Positions 32,788-44,676 of a stretch of DNA of 64,000 nt are shown here, in pieces. A program made the translations under genes and the position numbers. The notes under the pieces are model-generated. The model was given only the letters and a program-made list of their open reading frames with translations, was not told where the DNA came from and ran no database searches. The DNA comes from Capsaspora owczarzaki ATCC 30864 (Eukaryota > Opisthokonta > Filasterea): assembly GCF_000151315.2 (NCBI RefSeq), contig NW_011887298.1:309417-373416 (forward strand), read 5' to 3'. The first letter of the stretch is position 1; each line of letters opens with the position of its first letter.

Positions 32788-35214
32788 TCAAAGCATGTAG
32801 GCCTTGCTGGTACGCTCGAGGCGTTCCTAAACGATCACGAAACCAAAGAAAAAATTTGAGAATCTTCCAACCAAACCTGAAGTACAGACAGAGTCCGAAA
32901 CCACCAAGCCCTACCGTAAAGTTGACAGGAAGAACACCCTTCTTTCCATCTTGCCGGACACCGTACGCCCAGCCTTCATCGAGCTCGAGTTCTGGAGGCG
33001 TGTCGACAATCATGATGATGTCACCCTTGCCGAATGTGAGTTCGTCATCCTCCATGCCATCGTAGTGGTGAGTGGCGCGGACCTAGCGTGTTGACAAACA
33101 GTGAATGAGTTCCAACAAAATACCGAGCCAACTGGAAGAAGAAGAAGGGAAAAAAAAAAACACTTAAACACCTTCAAACCCCCCCCCCTCCTCCGCTTAC
33201 CGTGTACAAAACCTTGGGTCCTTGCTTCTTTTTGGCAGTGGCTGGTGAGCTGGCGGCCGGAGCTGCGACGGACGCGGCGGTAGGGGGAAGGACGGGAGCA
33301 GGCTCGGAAGAAGGCTCAGAATCGCCGCTAAACTCAACCGCAAGGTCTTCGAGGCGCTTGGTAATTTCTGCGTCGTCGTCGTTGGCAGCAGACAGCTTGC
33401 GGTTGCCAGCGTTTGCAGTGGCGGCGGCGGCTGCTGCTGCAGTGCCGGACGCAGTGCTTCCGCGACCACTCGAAGGGCTGTTGCCTGACACGTCCCCCAT
33501 GCTGGAGGACGAGTGCAGATTGCTGGTGCTCGGAGCCTTGCCGGCAGGACTCAAAACCGGCGCTGGGGCAGCGTTTGCCGAGCCCGTGGAAGCGCTCTGC
33601 GACACGGCCGAGCTCGATGTCGTGGTGTGGCTGGGAGAGGTTGAGCTGGCAGTGCCGAGGAAGCCTGTGGATCCTGAAAGGCCGGCAACATTGGGGATTG
33701 ACGATGGGAGGTTTTCGATGGCAGCCGCGGCGGGGCTAATGTCCGAGCGCTCGGCGGAAATCTGGTGCAGCTTGCACGACGTGACAGTGCTGGTCTCGTG
33801 GAAGCTAAACATGGCAGAGTACAACTCGTGGCAGACACCCTTGTAGAAGGGGATGCGGGCCTCGTAAAACACGGGCAGATCGTTGTTGAGTTGGGCATTC
33901 AATTCCTCGTAAATTTCCTTGGCCTGAGCGTGCTCCTCCTCGGCCTGCGTGAGCTTGGAATCCGATGCCTTGGACTTGGCCTTGATGCCCTGGAGCGCAT
34001 GACGATAGCGATCGTAGTCAATCAGCTTGCGGTCGCGCTTGGCAATGCGGTTCTTGAGGTCGGGGAACTGGCCGTTCACGTAACCGTTCATCGACTGCGA
34101 AAGCAGCTCGCCTGCGTGCTGCTGGAATTGATGGCACGATCGGACCATGATTGCCGCTTGCTCCTGTGTGTCAGTTGGGTGAATCACACAACAACGTGAG
34201 TTGAGGAAGTTGACGCGAAAAAAAACAAAAAAAAAAACCAGAACAAAAAAGAAAAAAAAAGCGCCAAACCTGGAACTCAGTGGCTCCCGACCAGCCGTCG
34301 TCGAACGCCTCAACCATGGAATCCGCCAGCGATTTGGTTGCGTTCGACATTGCTGTTTTCATCGTGACGATCGTGACGATCCGGCATTGCAGAACAACAA
34401 CAACCAAAAAAAAAAAAAAAAAGAAAGTCAGCGCCAAAGTCAAAAAAAAAAAAAAAAACAAAAAAAAAAAACGAATGATTTTTTTCATATCGTCAGAAAG
34501 AAAGGCATGCGGCGCCGTGGGGAGTCAGCTGGCCGACCGACAAAACTCACCTTGGATGGCCTGCATGAGGGATCGTGCATCCTTCTGCAGCCGCGTGGCG
34601 ACCGCGAGCTGCTTGGTAAAGTTCTTGACGTGTGTCTGGAAGACTTCGTCCACAGTTTCGTCCGCCTTGCCCAGCTTTTGCATGACCTGGTCGACGGGCA
34701 CCCGCCGTGCAACAGCAATGAAAAGCAAGCGCATAAAACAAAGGTGTTCAACAGGTGAGCACTTTGAAAACGCAGTCTGGTCAAAAAGGTCGGTCATCGA
34801 ACGCAATGCAAAGGCAAAGAAAACGAGTTTTCTTTTTTTTTTTTTCTTTTTCGTTTTTTTTTTGTCTGGGTTCCATTGCTTCCGGCTTAGAGCTCAACCC
34901 CTCACAAGCCCCCGAAAAGCACGATATTCCATGTCAATGCATGTCAGTGCACGTCATCCACGTAGTCACAAAGCAACAGCAACGCCATCGCGCAGTGGCA
35001 ACAATGGCACAGCTCAGTAGGACAATGTCACACTGTGTCCGCACATTGATTCTCTCTCTCTCTCTCTCCGTCTTCCCCCCAGAGCCCAGGTCAGGCGGAG
35101 GGAGTGTGCTCGTGGCATGGTCCATCGTGAAGAAGGAAGCAGCAGACAACGTACGCGCTCTTGGGCTCGGCCGGCATTCTTGGCAAGCGTCGACAAGAAA
35201 TCCTTGCCAGACAT
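32788..35214 (-). CDS. Amphiphysin/BIN1-like BAR and SH3 domain protein
   Basis: Exons in transcript order 35155-35214, 34551-34686, 34270-34352, 33201-34163, 32915-33082 and 32788-32826 give 482 codons. BAR domains bend membrane in endocytosis; the SH3 recruits Pro-rich partners such as dynamin. The N-terminus MSGKDFLSTLAKNAGRAQER is the amphipathic helix region of N-BAR proteins. The BAR signature VMQKLGKADETVDE follows, then TRLQKDARSLMQAIQAM and FPDLKNRIAKRDRKLIDYD. A Ser/Ala/Thr-rich linker of about 150 residues leads to a C-terminal SH3 (YDGMEDDELTFGKGDIIMIV, then GVLPVNFTERL) split over three exons. The layout is that of fungal Rvs167/Hob1 and animal BIN1/amphiphysin; orthology within that group cannot be fixed by eye. 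Introns contain long T-runs in sense. Confidence 0.92.
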
Positions 35215-36021
35215 GATTGGTGAGAAGGTAAAGAAGGAAAAAAAAAAAAAAAAAGGAATGGTGGGAAAACTGCACAAAAATGTTTGGCAGAGTGCGCACT
35301 TTGCTTGGTGTTGTAGGGACGAAGACAGTGTCGATCGGCGGACTGCTTGGCTTGGATCGCAGGAAAATATGGTTGTCTATTGCTTTCTAGCTGAAAAAGA
35401 ACGCAATGGCGCCGCGGTATTGGGAACCAGTTCGGCGGCGAATTCGCGGATTTGGACTGCTGGAAGTGCTGCTTCCAGTCCACCCAGATTCTGCGCGTTC
35501 ACGTCAAAATATTCGGCATGAATGGTGGCAGCATTCAACGATGGGTGGTGTCACCTGGCTCGAGTTCTCGGTCATCGATCTGACAATAATGCTCAAGATG
35601 CTAAAATTTTTGTTCAGCAACCGAAAAAACTGAAACTTTCGGCTGCTGACCATCGACCTGGCCACAAATCAAACAGCCAAAGAAGTACTACGTAAAACAG
35701 ACACCACACATTCAATTTTTGATATTACGACAAACAGAGAACGCGATGGTTACACAAGGGGACCAAACCGACATTGGCGTTCGCGCGAAATCTGACGCCA
35801 CCCCCCCCAAATTCAAATCTCGCGCCCGCCTCTCGACACCCATGTGGCTGAATGCACTTTGTCTTCCTGGCGGACGTTGCTCCTAACCCCACCGTTCCAT
35901 CTCAGCACAACAGCTCAGAGTGATCCCCATTTTTGTGCCTCATCACCAGTCACCTTTTTTTTTTTTTTTTTTTTTTGAAACCCCGACGCATTGTGCGCGA
36001 CCTTCCGTTCGTTCTGTGGCG
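35215..36021. promoter_or_regulatory. Divergent intergenic region, BAR-SH3 gene / PX gene
   Basis: 807 bp between two divergently transcribed start codons, so promoters of both genes should lie here. It contains an A15 run near 35240 and a T20 run near 35956-35975. A 75-codon plus-strand frame at 35406-35633 shows no family resemblance and was not called. Confidence 0.5.
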
Positions 36022-36341
36022 ATGCCGTCGATGAGCACGCAGCACAAAGTTGGCTCCATCGGGCTCACCTCCAATGCAGCACCTCCCCCTGCACAGCCAT
36101 CATCACGGTGCGATCCCCCACGTAGCCACACACACAGCAACCCCATCGCACGATTATCTCCGTTTGGTCTTTGAATGGGGGTTGCTTTGTTCGTGTCCTA
36201 CCTCGCGCTTCCCAAACTCCCCCCCCCTCCCGCATCTGTCTGCCTGTGCCCTGCAAATTCATTCATTCAATCACCCGCTTCCCATTTGACGATGCGACCC
36301 GCTGCGCGTCAGAGTGATGAGCCAACAAAGCTGGAAAAGTC

Positions 36342-36380
<39 letters not shown>

Positions 36381-37275
36381 CCTCCTCCTCGCTTTTCCCC
36401 GCTTTTTGTTCTCCCTTCTCGCCGCGCTTTGTTCTATTCCTCCATCAGTACCGTCCCGTCTCACTCTATGCAACCACGTCCAAGTGTCGATTCGAACGAA
36501 TCCACCGACCTTGCTTCTCCACGTCATTTTGTCACACTCAACAGAATAGGGTTTGATATTGGTTTTTTTTTTTTTTTGTTATTGTGTGGTTTGCCGCTCA
36601 ATGTTTTGCATTGCAGCCATTCGATGACAGCCACTTGGTCGTCTACCTGTGCGTAATGCGTGTGTGTGCATCCGTTCTTCTTACTCGATGTGCTTGTTTT
36701 TTTGATTGGGCGGCTGCTGTGCAAACCAGGTCTGAAATTCAAGCACATGTTACAGGCGTCCGACTTGTCAGTGGCAAGAACCCGCATGTCGTCTTTGTAC
36801 TGGTAAGAGATCGTGCCCGAGCCAAAAACTCGAGAGTGTGCAAAGATGCGTGCGTGCGAGTGGAGATTGGTCGGCGCGACGCAACACGAATTTCTGCGCT
36901 CAAAACATGGACAACTCAACAAAACCTGTGCTTGCTGTGATCGTTTCGCAGGAGGTGACTTGTGGCAATCGCGCCTGGACCGCGCTAAGACGTTATAGTG
37001 ATTTCGATGACCTCTACCAGGAACTGTGCAGCACATTTCCTGCTCGTGTACGACTCTGTGACCTGCGTGATTGGTTTGTGTGCGGGAATTTGTCTTCTTA
37101 CTTTTTGTTGCTGTTGTTGTTGTCGTTGAACACAGTTCATCGATGACGTGCGAATGCCGTCCAAACGCTTGATTAAGATGCACAAATTCGAACCCGCGTT
37201 TATTGCATCAAGACAGCAAGGCCTGGACCGATTTGTACAAGTAGGTTGAGTCTTCCCCCCTTCTTCTTTTGTTGA

Positions 37276-37312
<37 letters not shown>

Positions 37313-38610
37313 TTTTTTCCCCACTTGGTTTTGCTCATCCACTTTGTTCGAGTTTGCAGGACCTCCTGGCCAATAGTGTTACTTCCAAGTCTATTGCCGT
37401 GCGCAAATTCTTTTCTGAGGATTGGATGGCTGCGCACGGACTGTTGCCGGAACAGGCAAATCCGTTGGTCGACTATGAAGCTGCAAAAGCAGCCAAAGAA
37501 CGCTCGTCTGCGCCACCCCCGAAGGACAGTACTGCAGCCCGCGACGAACTAGAGCGACAGCAAATGAAACAAGCATGGTTGAGTCTCCAGCAAGACCAAC
37601 AGCGCGTTCTGCTCACAGCCGACAACTTTCGTCAGTTGCAGGACGAGGAGCGGCAGCAGCACCAACAATCGCATTCAACCCTACAACAGCAACCGCACCA
37701 GCAGCCACAATCACCACCACAGCAGCAACAGCAGCAGCAACAACCGCAACAACAACAGCAACACCACCACCAACAACAACACTCGTCATTGCAACACCCC
37801 CAGCCATCCACTGCCAACGGGGGCTCGAGTATGTCTTCCCCTCCGTCGCCTGTGCACCGGTCCAACTCGAACGGCTCCATCTTCAACACATCCCGCACGC
37901 CCCCCGCCCGACTAACTCCCTTCTACCCTTCTCAACAACCACCACCTAGCCAAAGCATTTTCAAGTCACTCATTTCAGGGTGGCTGGGCGAGAGCTCAAA
38001 GCGGTCGCTCTTGCCGCCGCGATGCAGGATTGTCGGGTCTCGGCCAGTGCACAACCGCGTCGATGTTTTGCGATCGGATTTTGATTATGAGCGGGCGTTT
38101 GACGGCAACGGCACACCTGCCAAGCCTGACGCCTGGTTTCGCCGCGCCGCATGGAAGAAGGACATGCCGTCCATCCTCGAGGCCATTTATCCATCGCGGC
38201 GTCAAGTCATTCAGCGTCGCCAGTTCCTTCAGGACTACCAACGAACTCGGTTTGGTCGCTCGGCCTCTGCTCCACCCGAACCACTCGAGTCGTTGACTGG
38301 AAATCCTGCCACCCCGCCGCCATCATCGCCCCTATCGCGCTCGTTCGAAGAGAACGAAGGCCTGCGAGTCCGGCACTCGTATTCTGAGGCGAGCAGTGTT
38401 GAAACAATTATTTCGCCGGAACAACAGGCATTGATATTGCTCATGCAGCAGCAAGCGGAGCGAGCTCGTCAGGAAGAGGTGCTTGACGCGGTATTACACG
38501 AGAAGCAGTTGCATCAGCAGCAGCAGCAGCAACAACAGCAACAGCAACCACACCATCACGCACAGGAGGCGTCGCCCACACCCACACAAATTGCAGATGC
38601 AAGCAGTTGA
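36022..38610 (+). CDS. PX-domain, Gln-rich protein
   Basis: Exons 36022-36107, 36617-36652, 36730-36802, 36952-37047, 37136-37240 and 37360-38610 give 548 codons. The PX domain (residues about 40-145) has RRYSDFDDLYQEL with the phosphoinositide-binding RRYSDF element, then MPSKRLIKMHKFEPAFIASRQ (Pro-x-x-x-Arg region) and RFVQDLLANS...FFSED. It should bind PI3P-type lipids on endosomes, a family inference. The rest is low complexity: a Gln/His tract (about residues 230-270), a Pro/Ser-rich stretch, a more ordered block (about residues 340-420, with KPDAWFRRAAWKKD) and a final Gln tract. Intron 1 contains a run of about 32 T. A TG microsatellite lies in intron 5. It could be a sorting-nexin-like protein, but no BAR or other known domain follows. 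Confidence 0.85.
37276..37311 (+). repeat. TG dinucleotide microsatellite in a PX-gene intron
   Basis: About 17 TG units between exon 5 and exon 6 of the PX gene. It ends in T-rich sequence near the acceptor side. Useful as a length marker only. Confidence 0.9.
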
Positions 38611-38901
38611 GCTGGATTTGTGTGTGTGTTTTGTTTTGTTTTGTTGGATTGAATTTAGAGAGTTTCCCCGTTTGAATGTGTTCCAATTTGGTTTGTGACA
38701 TTGCAAAAAAACAAAAACAAAAAAACAAAAAAAGGAGCTTTTCAGCGAGGTCTTGTTGAATTGGGTTCACAAAGTCCTCTGAACCATTTTGCTCTTGTTG
38801 CGATAATTCCACCTGGTGATTTTTTCCTTTTCATTCATTCTAATTTTCGCCTCTTCATTCTCCATTTTTTTTTCCCCCCCTTGTACTTTTCTTGTCTTGT
38901 C

Positions 38902-40057
38902 ATGTCGAAGCAGCATCGCGAGCAGTTTGTCGCTGCAGCCGAAGAAGCGAGTTTCGACGCTGTGCACAACTGGGTCGTCAAGCATGTGAGTCTTTTCCTT
39001 CCCCCCGCGCACCTCGCATCCTTAGCTACACCTCTACTTTGTCAAATCTATGCTTGTGCTCGACTGACTCGCTTCACGAACCACGGTCGGGGCAAACAAC
39101 AAGAAAAGTGTCGGCTTTTTTTTTTTTTCTATTTTTTTTTTTTTATTGTTTGATTTTTCAAAAGCGCGCCAAAATTTCACTCGCATTCGTTTTGGAAGGG
39201 GGCGTTGCGTCGTGATGCTGCCTTGGACCCTGCACTTCACATGACTGAGCGAGACTGATGTTTGTGTAGGACGTCACCAGCGCTAGTCTTCAGTCGCATT
39301 GGATGCAAAACAAAATCAAAGACGAGAAAAGGCGCGCAAAAAAATGTTTCAAAACCGAAAAAAACTGTTTGAAACCGGAAAAAAAAAATCAAAAAAAAAT
39401 CAACAAAGAGACGGTTTGAAACAGAGAGCGACGCGAAGGGGGCGACAACACAGAAGTCGACTACTTGGAGGCGGGGGGGGGGGACCAATGGATGGGGTTC
39501 AATGGGTCAATGGATGAATTCAAATCTCACTTTTTTTTGACCGCCGTTGGACAGAAATCCAAAGCCGACGCCTTCGACCTGGTCGAACTCTTCCAAGCAC
39601 TGCCGAAAAACCACGCCGTGCGCCTGTGGACTGGTCTGCGAGGTCATGCCACGAAAGCCATTGCGGCCATTCAAGCCCCGCAGGCGGACGAGCAGTCGGC
39701 GGTCGTCGTCGTTGTTGTAAGCTCCAAAGCCCAAACAAGCGCAATCCAACCTCCTTCTCCTCCCATTCACTCAATCGAGACATCCTCATCAATCTCACTG
39801 TGTTTGGGACAATTCTCTTGTACTCTTTGATTGGTTTGTGATCAGCCGGCCGAGTGCGCTCGGATCATCGAGGACATTTCGCGCATCGTTGTTTGCAGTC
39901 TCAAAGTGGAGGCCCCCACCGTCTATCCCGAGCTGCGCGAAACTCTCCAAGTGTTGCATGGTAAGCAAATATGAGAATTCGTTTGATAAGACGCCTCTTC
40001 TCCATCGTGGTCGCTGTGATTACCAAACCCACACATACTAACTCACCCGACACTCTG

Positions 40058-40095
<38 letters not shown>

Positions 40096-43000
40096 ACAGA
40101 CTCGCTCCTAACTATCGCCTCACATAAGGTCGCAGAAGCCGTGTCAAAGGCATGCGAGCGCTACTTTTTGCTGGACTTGCCCCAGCGGAATGGCATCTTC
40201 CCGCAAACCATCTCGTATCTTCTGCTCCGCTCGCTCGAGGTCTCGGCTGAGGGCGTCGACGACGACGACGACGACGACACTGAAAACAACGCAGACGCCG
40301 ATTCCAACAAGCCGTCCAAGTCACGAGCTGCCAAGCGCAAAACAAAGTACACTGAAGTGGACAACGAAGACGACGCCACCAAAGGCTCGACTTCTTCTGC
40401 CAAAGGGTTTGTGCGGCGCGTCCAGCAGCTCAAAGAAGGATTGACCTTGATCGACTTTGACGACATTGAATCGTCGCAATCCATCCGCACATTGCTGCTG
40501 CGATGCTACTTGGCTCCGGTCTACCTCGGCAGCAACGACGGTTGCAAGCTTCTCGCCTACGCATTCACGCTTTCATTGCCGTTTGTGGCGGACATTCACT
40601 CCACCATCAAAAACCAACTGCCAGTGTGCTCGGCCGAGCACGTCACTGCCTACGGCAACCTCTATTTCGCTGCGTGGCAGATCAGCACCGGGCCGTTCCT
40701 GACGCGCATCGAGCAAACGTGCCTGCAAGACCTCATGTCGTGCGCCGTACATGCTTCGCGCAAGGGCCTCTCTTCGCTCTCGTCGGTGCTCCGCCGGGTG
40801 CTGAGCTGCTGGCACAGCCAAAAGAAGGTTGCCGGCGTGGACGAGATGCTCGTACGACTGTACGATCCTATTATCTGGCGCAGCCTCTCTGTGGCCAACC
40901 CAGCCGTCCGTTGCAATGCTGCCGCCATCCTCATTGACGCATTCCCATTGCGCAACCCGGAGGCTACCGCGAGCGAAAGCGATGCCCTGCTACAAAAGCA
41001 AATCGAAGCGCTGGGCATGCTGCTCTCGAACGAGCCTTCGCCTGCGGTGCGCTGCATTGCCGTCCAGGGATCCTGCCGCATTTTGAGCATGTACTGGGAC
41101 TTGCTCCCGGAAGGGGTTATTCGCGCCCTTCTCGACCAACTCACGCTCGAGCTGGCATTCGACTCAAATTCGAGCGGAGTGCGCACGGCCGTAGTTCAGG
41201 GTCTGGGCTTTTTGCTCAACAACCACCTTGCTCAAGCAACCGTCAAGCAGCTGCTCCCGCGGATTCGCAACTTGATTCACGATACGGCCGAGCAAACACG
41301 CGTTGCCATGCTCGACTTGCTCCTGCTGATCAAGAAGATTCGTACGATTCGTTTCTGGGATGTCGTCCCCGTCAACCATTTGCTTGCTCGTCTTGAGTCC
41401 GAGGCGTCCGTTCTTTCTGCCGCTCCAGCAGCTACGACAGCGTCCCGCCGAATTGTCGAGCTTTTGTCCAACTCGTACTTTCCCGAAGACAAGGAGCCGG
41501 AAGCCCGCCTCACCCGCTGCATTGCCCTTGTCACCAGCAATCGTGCTGCCTCGCGCCAGTTTTACCGATTTTTGCATGCGTATGTGCCGCTGCCACTGCT
41601 GACCACATTCATCATGCACTTGTGCCGCTACGTGCATCATGCCGCGACGGGCGCGTCGGCAAGCGCTGCCCCGAAAGAGTCACAGCAGCCCTTCAAGGAC
41701 ATTTCCAACAGTAGCAAGAAGACGTGGCGTCGTGGTGATGCAGCTTCGGCAACCAACGACCAAGACTGGCTCACCGAGTCGGGTGGTGTGGATGACCCCA
41801 GCGCGACTACTGTGTCCGATGAAAGCATGCTCAACATTTCAGCCACGACCGATCCACTGTGCGAGGAGACTGGCGATGCACCGGCAGCTAAAAACAAGAC
41901 TGGCAAGGCGGGCAAAGGCAAAGCACGCGCCAAGGCAGCAGCGAAATCGGCTGGCAAGGCAGCCACCGAGGAGACCACTGCCTCAAGTGCCGACACTACC
42001 GCCGATGCCGTTGTTGAAAATCCAGAGCTGATTCAAGGGCTGCTGGAGGTGGTCGTCATTTGCTGGAGGTCCATCCGCTCCACCTTGGCCAAGCCTCGCC
42101 ATGCCAAGCTCCAGCAGGCCTTGGTGGTCAACTTGAAGGAATGCCTCCCTGCATTTATGAAGGCATTCAGCGATGGTCCCTGTAGCGAGGCGCTCATTCA
42201 CATTGCAGCCCAGCTCCCGCGAGAGCACGTCCCGACCCTGTGCAACGAGATCATTCTTCCACAGCTCGAGGCTATCGCAGCTGCAACGGCCGTTGGTGCT
42301 AATGTGCATCACCCCAGCGCCTCTGATTTAGCGTCGTCGGGCATGCAGGCAGCATCGTTGCTCAGCCCCTTGGCCTCGGTCATTAACTCGGTGGTGCCAA
42401 TCGCGCTGTCTTCCAGCGCCTACTCTCAAATGGCCCCTCTCATTGACGCCCTTTGCGCGTGGGACCAAGTGTCGGTGATTGTCGACACAATCTCCAACTT
42501 GCTCACTCCGGGCGATGCCGTTCGCGCTGCCCCGAAATCGGCGCGCTCGAGCTCAAAGTCGGCTCCCAGCGGCAAGAAAGCACAAGCAGCAGCAGCAGCA
42601 TCCACAGCATCCACAGCATCCGCAGCACCCTCTGCGTCATCGAACAGCCGCGTGTTCAATCCTGTCTGCGCACTTTCAATGCTCCACTATATTCTGGTAC
42701 GTGACGAACAAAAAGCATACTTCAAAAAAGCTTGTGTGTTGCGAAGAGTTTCTGTGGGTTGTAAAGAGTTTCTGTGTGTTGCTCACTTGGATTGTTTGTT
42801 TTTCGGGTTTGAAAATGCGTCTGCTAGACTGCTCCGAATGCCCGCGAGGCTCTGTCGCAAAACCCCAGCGATCTTTTGCGCCTTCTCGCCTCGTTGGACG
42901 CCTGTGCCGAGATTGAGTCCGTCATGGTTCTCGGCGCTCTTCCGGCTCGTTTGTCCGCGCTGCAACCGACAACTGCACTGTCTGTGCTCTTGCAAATGCT

Positions 43001-44482
43001 GATTGGATCGATGCGCTGTGCCATTCACTTGCGTCGCGCTCAGCTTGAGGATGTTGCTGCCCCCACTGTTGACGAAGACGTGGTGACTTTGCTGAACTGG
43101 GCGCGGCAGAAGGCCCTGCCCATGCTGGTTGCCCTCAAGTAAGATTTGGTGTTGTGCCTGCCGAGTGTGCGGCTACTTTGCGATCATGGCATTTCACGGG
43201 TTGACTGATTTCGACGCTTGTTTTTGATTTTGAATCAAATTTTGCTTGTCAACGACAGAGTGGATGCTGCCAAGCCGCGCGCCGCGCGTCAGACAAACAA
43301 ACGCAAGGCAGAGACGGATGCCGAGACAAACACCGAGATTCAGGGGGACATTGCGCTTCACGTGCGCATTGGTTTTGGCGCCGACTGCTTGAATGCAATT
43401 CTGAGCTTTGTCCTGGATCTGGTGACTGTTGGCATTGTTGATGGCGAGCTCATTCGGCGTGTCTGCCGCTTGACCTGCGAGATGGCGACTGCTGGCATCT
43501 TGCCTGCAGCTCTTGGTGGTCGCCTTTTGCTGGAGATGACCACCGTTGCTCTGGCCACCGACCGCATCCCTGATTGTGATCTCGAGCGCATCCGCTTGTC
43601 CATTGGCACTGTGCTCGACACTGTGCTCAACGAGACCGGCAAGCGTTATCGCGACGACGACGTGCTGTGCCAGCAGGTGCGACTTTGTTGTTGTGGATGT
43701 GATGTGTTTGGGGGCTTGCTCGAAAGCTGTGTTTACCAACTTACTTATCACGGTTACGATCTGCTGCCATTTCGACACTCCAGGAGTTGAGCGCGCTTCG
43801 CCCATTCGTTGTCGAGGCGTTTAACGTTTGCCAGCAACGAGACGAAAATCCGCGCATTCTGCTCTGGCCCATGATGAACATTGCGCTTCGCGAGCTGCAC
43901 GAGTATAACGCAGACGCAGTTGCGTCCGGTAATGTGAACGCGAGCGGCTGGAGCCCACTTGCAGCGTTCTTTGCGTCGTCCACGGTCAAGTGTGGTGCCG
44001 CAGCCGTAGAAAGCGCCTCGCAAGAGCTTCTTGGAGCGGTATCGAACGCCGACCAATTCAAGTGTGCCGCATTGGCAATGGGTGGTATCTTGCAAGGTAA
44101 AAGCGATGCACAATAGGCCTCTTGGGCCTCTTTTTTTTTAATTCTATCTTTTTAATTATTTTGTATTTTTTGATTGTTCTTGGTTTTCCGTCACTCACCC
44201 GTGTGTTCTTCAATCGTGATAGCTTCCAAGAACTTGTCAGCGGCAGCACAAGCAACGATGGAGGAGGCGATGAATAAAACCAAAATCAAGCATCGATTCG
44301 AGTCTGCAGTCGCCGCATTGAGTCGGGATGGCGACCAGTCAATGTAAGATATCCTAGGTTGTTCTTTCTTTCTGCCAACAGCAATCACGCAAAGATGTCT
44401 CCTCGTCACTCATTGAACTGTTTCTTGCAGCCTGAACCAATCGTCATTAGGCAACTTTGTTGATCAAGTTATTGTGGTTTGA
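38902..44482 (+). CDS. NCAPG2: Condensin-II subunit CAP-G2 (HEAT repeat protein)
   Basis: Nine exons: 38902-38985, 39555-39716, 39846-39960, 40100-42696, 42828-43138, 43259-43676, 43784-44096, 44223-44343, 44431-44482. They give 1390 codons (human 1143). CAP-G2 is the HEAT-repeat subunit that with SMC2/SMC4, CAP-H2 and CAP-D3 compacts mitotic chromosomes. The start MSKQHREQFVAA aligns with the animal N-terminus. Strong blocks in exon 4 are HSTIKNQLPV, VDEMLVRLYDPIIWRSL, VRCNAAAILIDAFPLRNPEA, LELAFDSNSSGVRTAVVQG, RTIRFWDVVPVNHLLARLE and SNRAASRQFYRFLHAYV. Acidic (around 40260) and Ala/Lys-rich (around 41880-41990, 42530-42640) inserts account for the extra length. Intron 1 (569 bp) is full of homopolymers; a CT microsatellite precedes exon 4. 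Confidence 0.94.
40060..40091 (+). repeat. CT microsatellite forming the polypyrimidine tract before NCAPG2 exon 4
   Basis: About 15 CT units end a few bases before the acceptor CATCACAG, so the microsatellite itself is the polypyrimidine tract of that intron. Confidence 0.85.
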
Positions 44483-44676
44483 GCATGATGCATAAAAGCA
44501 AAAAAGTTTCTTTTCTTTCAAAGAAGCGGTGTTAACAATATTACAAAACTTTACAGAATCTAAAGCTCAACCCATCATACAAGATATCGTACAAAAGCAG
44601 AAAAAAAACCCGAAAGGGAAGGGGGGGGGGGAAAACCAAAACAAGAAAAGCGAACAAAAGCCAAACTCTCCAGGAT
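44483..44676. other. Convergent 3' region, NCAPG2 / RBR ligase
   Basis: 194 bp between two stop codons, A-rich on the plus strand with a G8-10 run near 44622-44631. Both 3' UTRs must lie here or overlap. No clear AATAAA was seen. Confidence 0.4.

Noticed and set aside
35406-35633. Possible small gene in the divergent BAR-SH3/PX intergenic region
   Set aside because: 75 codons, no similarity recognised, no splice support, and promoter sequence is expected here.
37276-40091. Microsatellites considered as CRISPR-like or minisatellite arrays
   Set aside because: They are simple di- and trinucleotide runs without spacers.
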